From assembly GCA_030615625.1 (NCBI GenBank), contig JAUWYX010000003.1, positions 1-64,000 on the forward strand: a stretch of 64,000 bases of DNA, written 5' to 3'. The notes under the pieces were generated by a model. That model searched no databases. It was given only the letters and a program-made list of their open reading frames with translations, and was not told the DNA's origin. Both the position numbers and the translations under genes were made by a program. Of this stretch, positions 62,874 through 64,000 are shown one piece after another. How positions within the stretch are numbered: position 1 is the stretch's first letter; the number at the start of each line of letters is the position of its first letter. The stretch comes from Dehalococcoidia bacterium (GTDB taxonomy: Bacteria; Chloroflexota; Dehalococcoidia; GIF9; AB-539-J10).

Positions 62874-64000
62874 CTAGTTCTTTAATTTTAAATTCGTAGT
62901 CTCCTCTTCACCAAGACCTTTCCCCTCCAATCTTTTTTCATCATCAGGACTCAGAGAGAGAACCCGAGCTGGGATAAGCTTACCGAGAATAACATTCTCC
63001 TTGAGGCCACGAAGCCCATCCACCTTGCCTTTGACCGCGGCATTAACAAGAACACGGCCGGTTTCTTGGAAAGAAGCAGCTGCTAGCCAACTGTCCTTGC
63101 TTAAGCTAGCTCTGGTTATACCTAGAAACGCAGCTTGAGCCGTTGCTGGCTCACCTCCCTCAGCCAACACCTTGGCATTTATATCTTCATAGTCAAATCG
63201 ACCAACTAACTCACCCGGCAGAAGTTTCGTATCTCCTGAGGAAATGATTCTCACGTTGCTTAACATCTGCCGAATAATGACAGCAATATGTTTATCGTGT
63301 ATAGTCACCGCTTGTGTGCGATATACTTTTTGTATTTCATCAATCAGATATTGCTGGACTGCATCCTTTCCCATAATACGCAGGATATCATGAGGGTCAA
63401 CGGGACCTCTAGTAAGCCTATCGCCCGCTTTGACCTTATCTCCTGATTGAACAAGCAACTGTGTACCATGGGGGACGCTATATTCCCGCTCCTCCCTCTC
63501 TTCATACCTAACATAAACACGGTCATCCTCAATGACGACTTGACCAGCTACTCTAGCTACTAAAGATGGAGATTGCCCTGCTTCACCATGGCTAACAGCT
63601 GGTAATTTCTTGCTAGTCTTCTTTGGCAGAGAAAATAGGATGCTACCGACACCCACCGATTGCCCATCAGTTACAGCTAGCTCCGCTCTTGGCAGAATTG
63701 GGTATTCATCCAAATAGAATTCAGAGCTAATGACCTTGACTACGCTTGCTCCATCAGTATGAGTTACTTCAACAGTCCCATCAAACTCAGAAATGATGGC
63801 ACTGCCATCTGGTGTTCTCGCCTCGAAAAGCTCTTCCACACGAGGCAGTCCAGTGGTAATATCGACACCTACTACGCCCCCTGTATGAAAAGTGCGCAGA
63901 GTGAGCTGAGTTCCAGGCTCACCGATGCTCTGGGCAGCAATAACTCCTGCAGCGGTACCAATCTTTACTAATTGCTTCTTTCCCAAGTCCCTTCCATAGC
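62874..64000 (-). CDS. rpoC: RNA polymerase beta' subunit, C-terminal part (cut by the window edge)
   Basis: The frame is open to the window end, so this is the last ~375 residues of Rpo[42 protein letters not shown] and [12 protein letters not shown] form the conserved bridge-helix/trigger-loop-side region. [44 protein letters not shown] and [22 protein letters not shown] follow to the end. The visible part is intact, and a Glu/Lys-rich tail ends the protein. Confidence 0.95.
   Translation of the reverse strand, partial: YGRDLGKKQLVKIGTAAGVIAAQSIGEPGTQLTLRTFHTGGVVGVDITTGLPRVEELFEARTPDGSAIISEFDGTVEVTHTDGASVVKVISSEFYLDEYPILPRAELAVTDGQSVGVGSILFSLPKKTSKKLPAVSHGEAGQSPSLVARVAGQVVIEDDRVYVRYEEREEREYSVPHGTQLLVQSGDKVKAGDRLTRGPVDPHDILRIMGKDAVQQYLIDEIQKVYRTQAVTIHDKHIAVIIRQMLSNVRIISSGDTKLLPGELVGRFDYEDINAKVLAEGGEPATAQAAFLGITRASLSKDSWLAAASFQETGRVLVNAAVKGKVDGLRGLKENVILGKLIPARVLSLSPDDEKRLEGKGLGEEETTNLKLKN

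Noticed and set aside
1-64000. tRNA or rRNA genes
   Set aside because: The intergenic gaps were read for cloverleaf-like and conserved rRNA segments, and none was found; a covariance-model scan would settle it.

Overview
The window is a gene-dense stretch (about 45% GC by eye) of a strictly anaerobic bacterium. The best guess is Chloroflexota, class Dehalococcoidia. This rests on a citramalate (CimA) route for isoleucine, a short IF2, an inositol-phospholipid gene pair, abundant iron-sulfur and heterodisulfide-reductase (Hdr)-type proteins, and scattered short repeats with 'GTCATTG...CAATGAC' ends. The assignment is inferred from gene content, not from a phylogenetic marker search. No rRNA, tRNA, CRISPR array or intact insertion sequence was seen.

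Layout. 1-560: a ribbon-helix-helix/RelE toxin-antitoxin pair with a clear promoter and operator. 560-910: a nested MITE-like repeat. 913-1668: an alpha/beta hydrolase. 1792-9934 (minus): leuA, an MgtC-like protein, a YhaO/YhaN (SbcCD-like) nuclease pair, leuB and cimA. 10289-12770 (plus): pabA/trpG, a class IV aminotransferase (pabC-like) and an endonuclease IV-like TIM barrel. 12848-25439 (minus): an 11-gene central-metabolism cluster. 25703-27862 (plus): cmk, plsC, ispH. 27866-29437 (minus): a HIT protein and a family III CoA-transferase. 29597-33348 (plus): nusA, ylxR, infB, rbfA. 33521-37552 (plus): ino1, a TIM-barrel protein, a CDP-alcohol phosphatidyltransferase and purA. 37566-42851 (minus): rpsO, pnp, dapB, asd, dapA. 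42969-46948 (plus): purF, purM, purH. 47057-48908 (plus): a small unknown gene and a fused nicotinamidase/nicotinate phosphoribosyltransferase. 48985-53070 (minus): sirtuin, rtcA and an ABC-2 exporter. 53092-57478: an accessory patch with a decayed hicB, an attC-like inverted repeat, a DGQHR/HNH pair, and a DUF763/tandem Cas4-like nuclease pair. 57577-61663: cvpA, a dnaJ-tatD-trxA run and a PadR/membrane-protein pair. 61812-64000 (minus): ruvB and the 3' end of rpoC.

The most interesting region is 12848-25439. Read in transcription order it encodes a 12S-type carboxyltransferase, a 5S/OadA-type carboxyltransferase, a GlcD-like FAD hydroxyacid dehydrogenase, a four-cluster ferredoxin fused to an FlpD/MvhD domain, a LarA-type racemase, fumarase alpha, HdrC, HdrB, a 2Fe-2S/2x[4Fe-4S] subunit, a fumarate reductase flavoprotein, and fumarase beta. 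Together these look like a soluble module joining hydroxyacid (probably lactate) oxidation to a methylmalonyl-CoA/oxaloacetate/fumarate/succinate branch. Electrons would pass through Hdr-type proteins rather than a membrane anchor. The biotin carrier, malate dehydrogenase and methylmalonyl-CoA mutase are not in the window, so direction and substrates remain inference.
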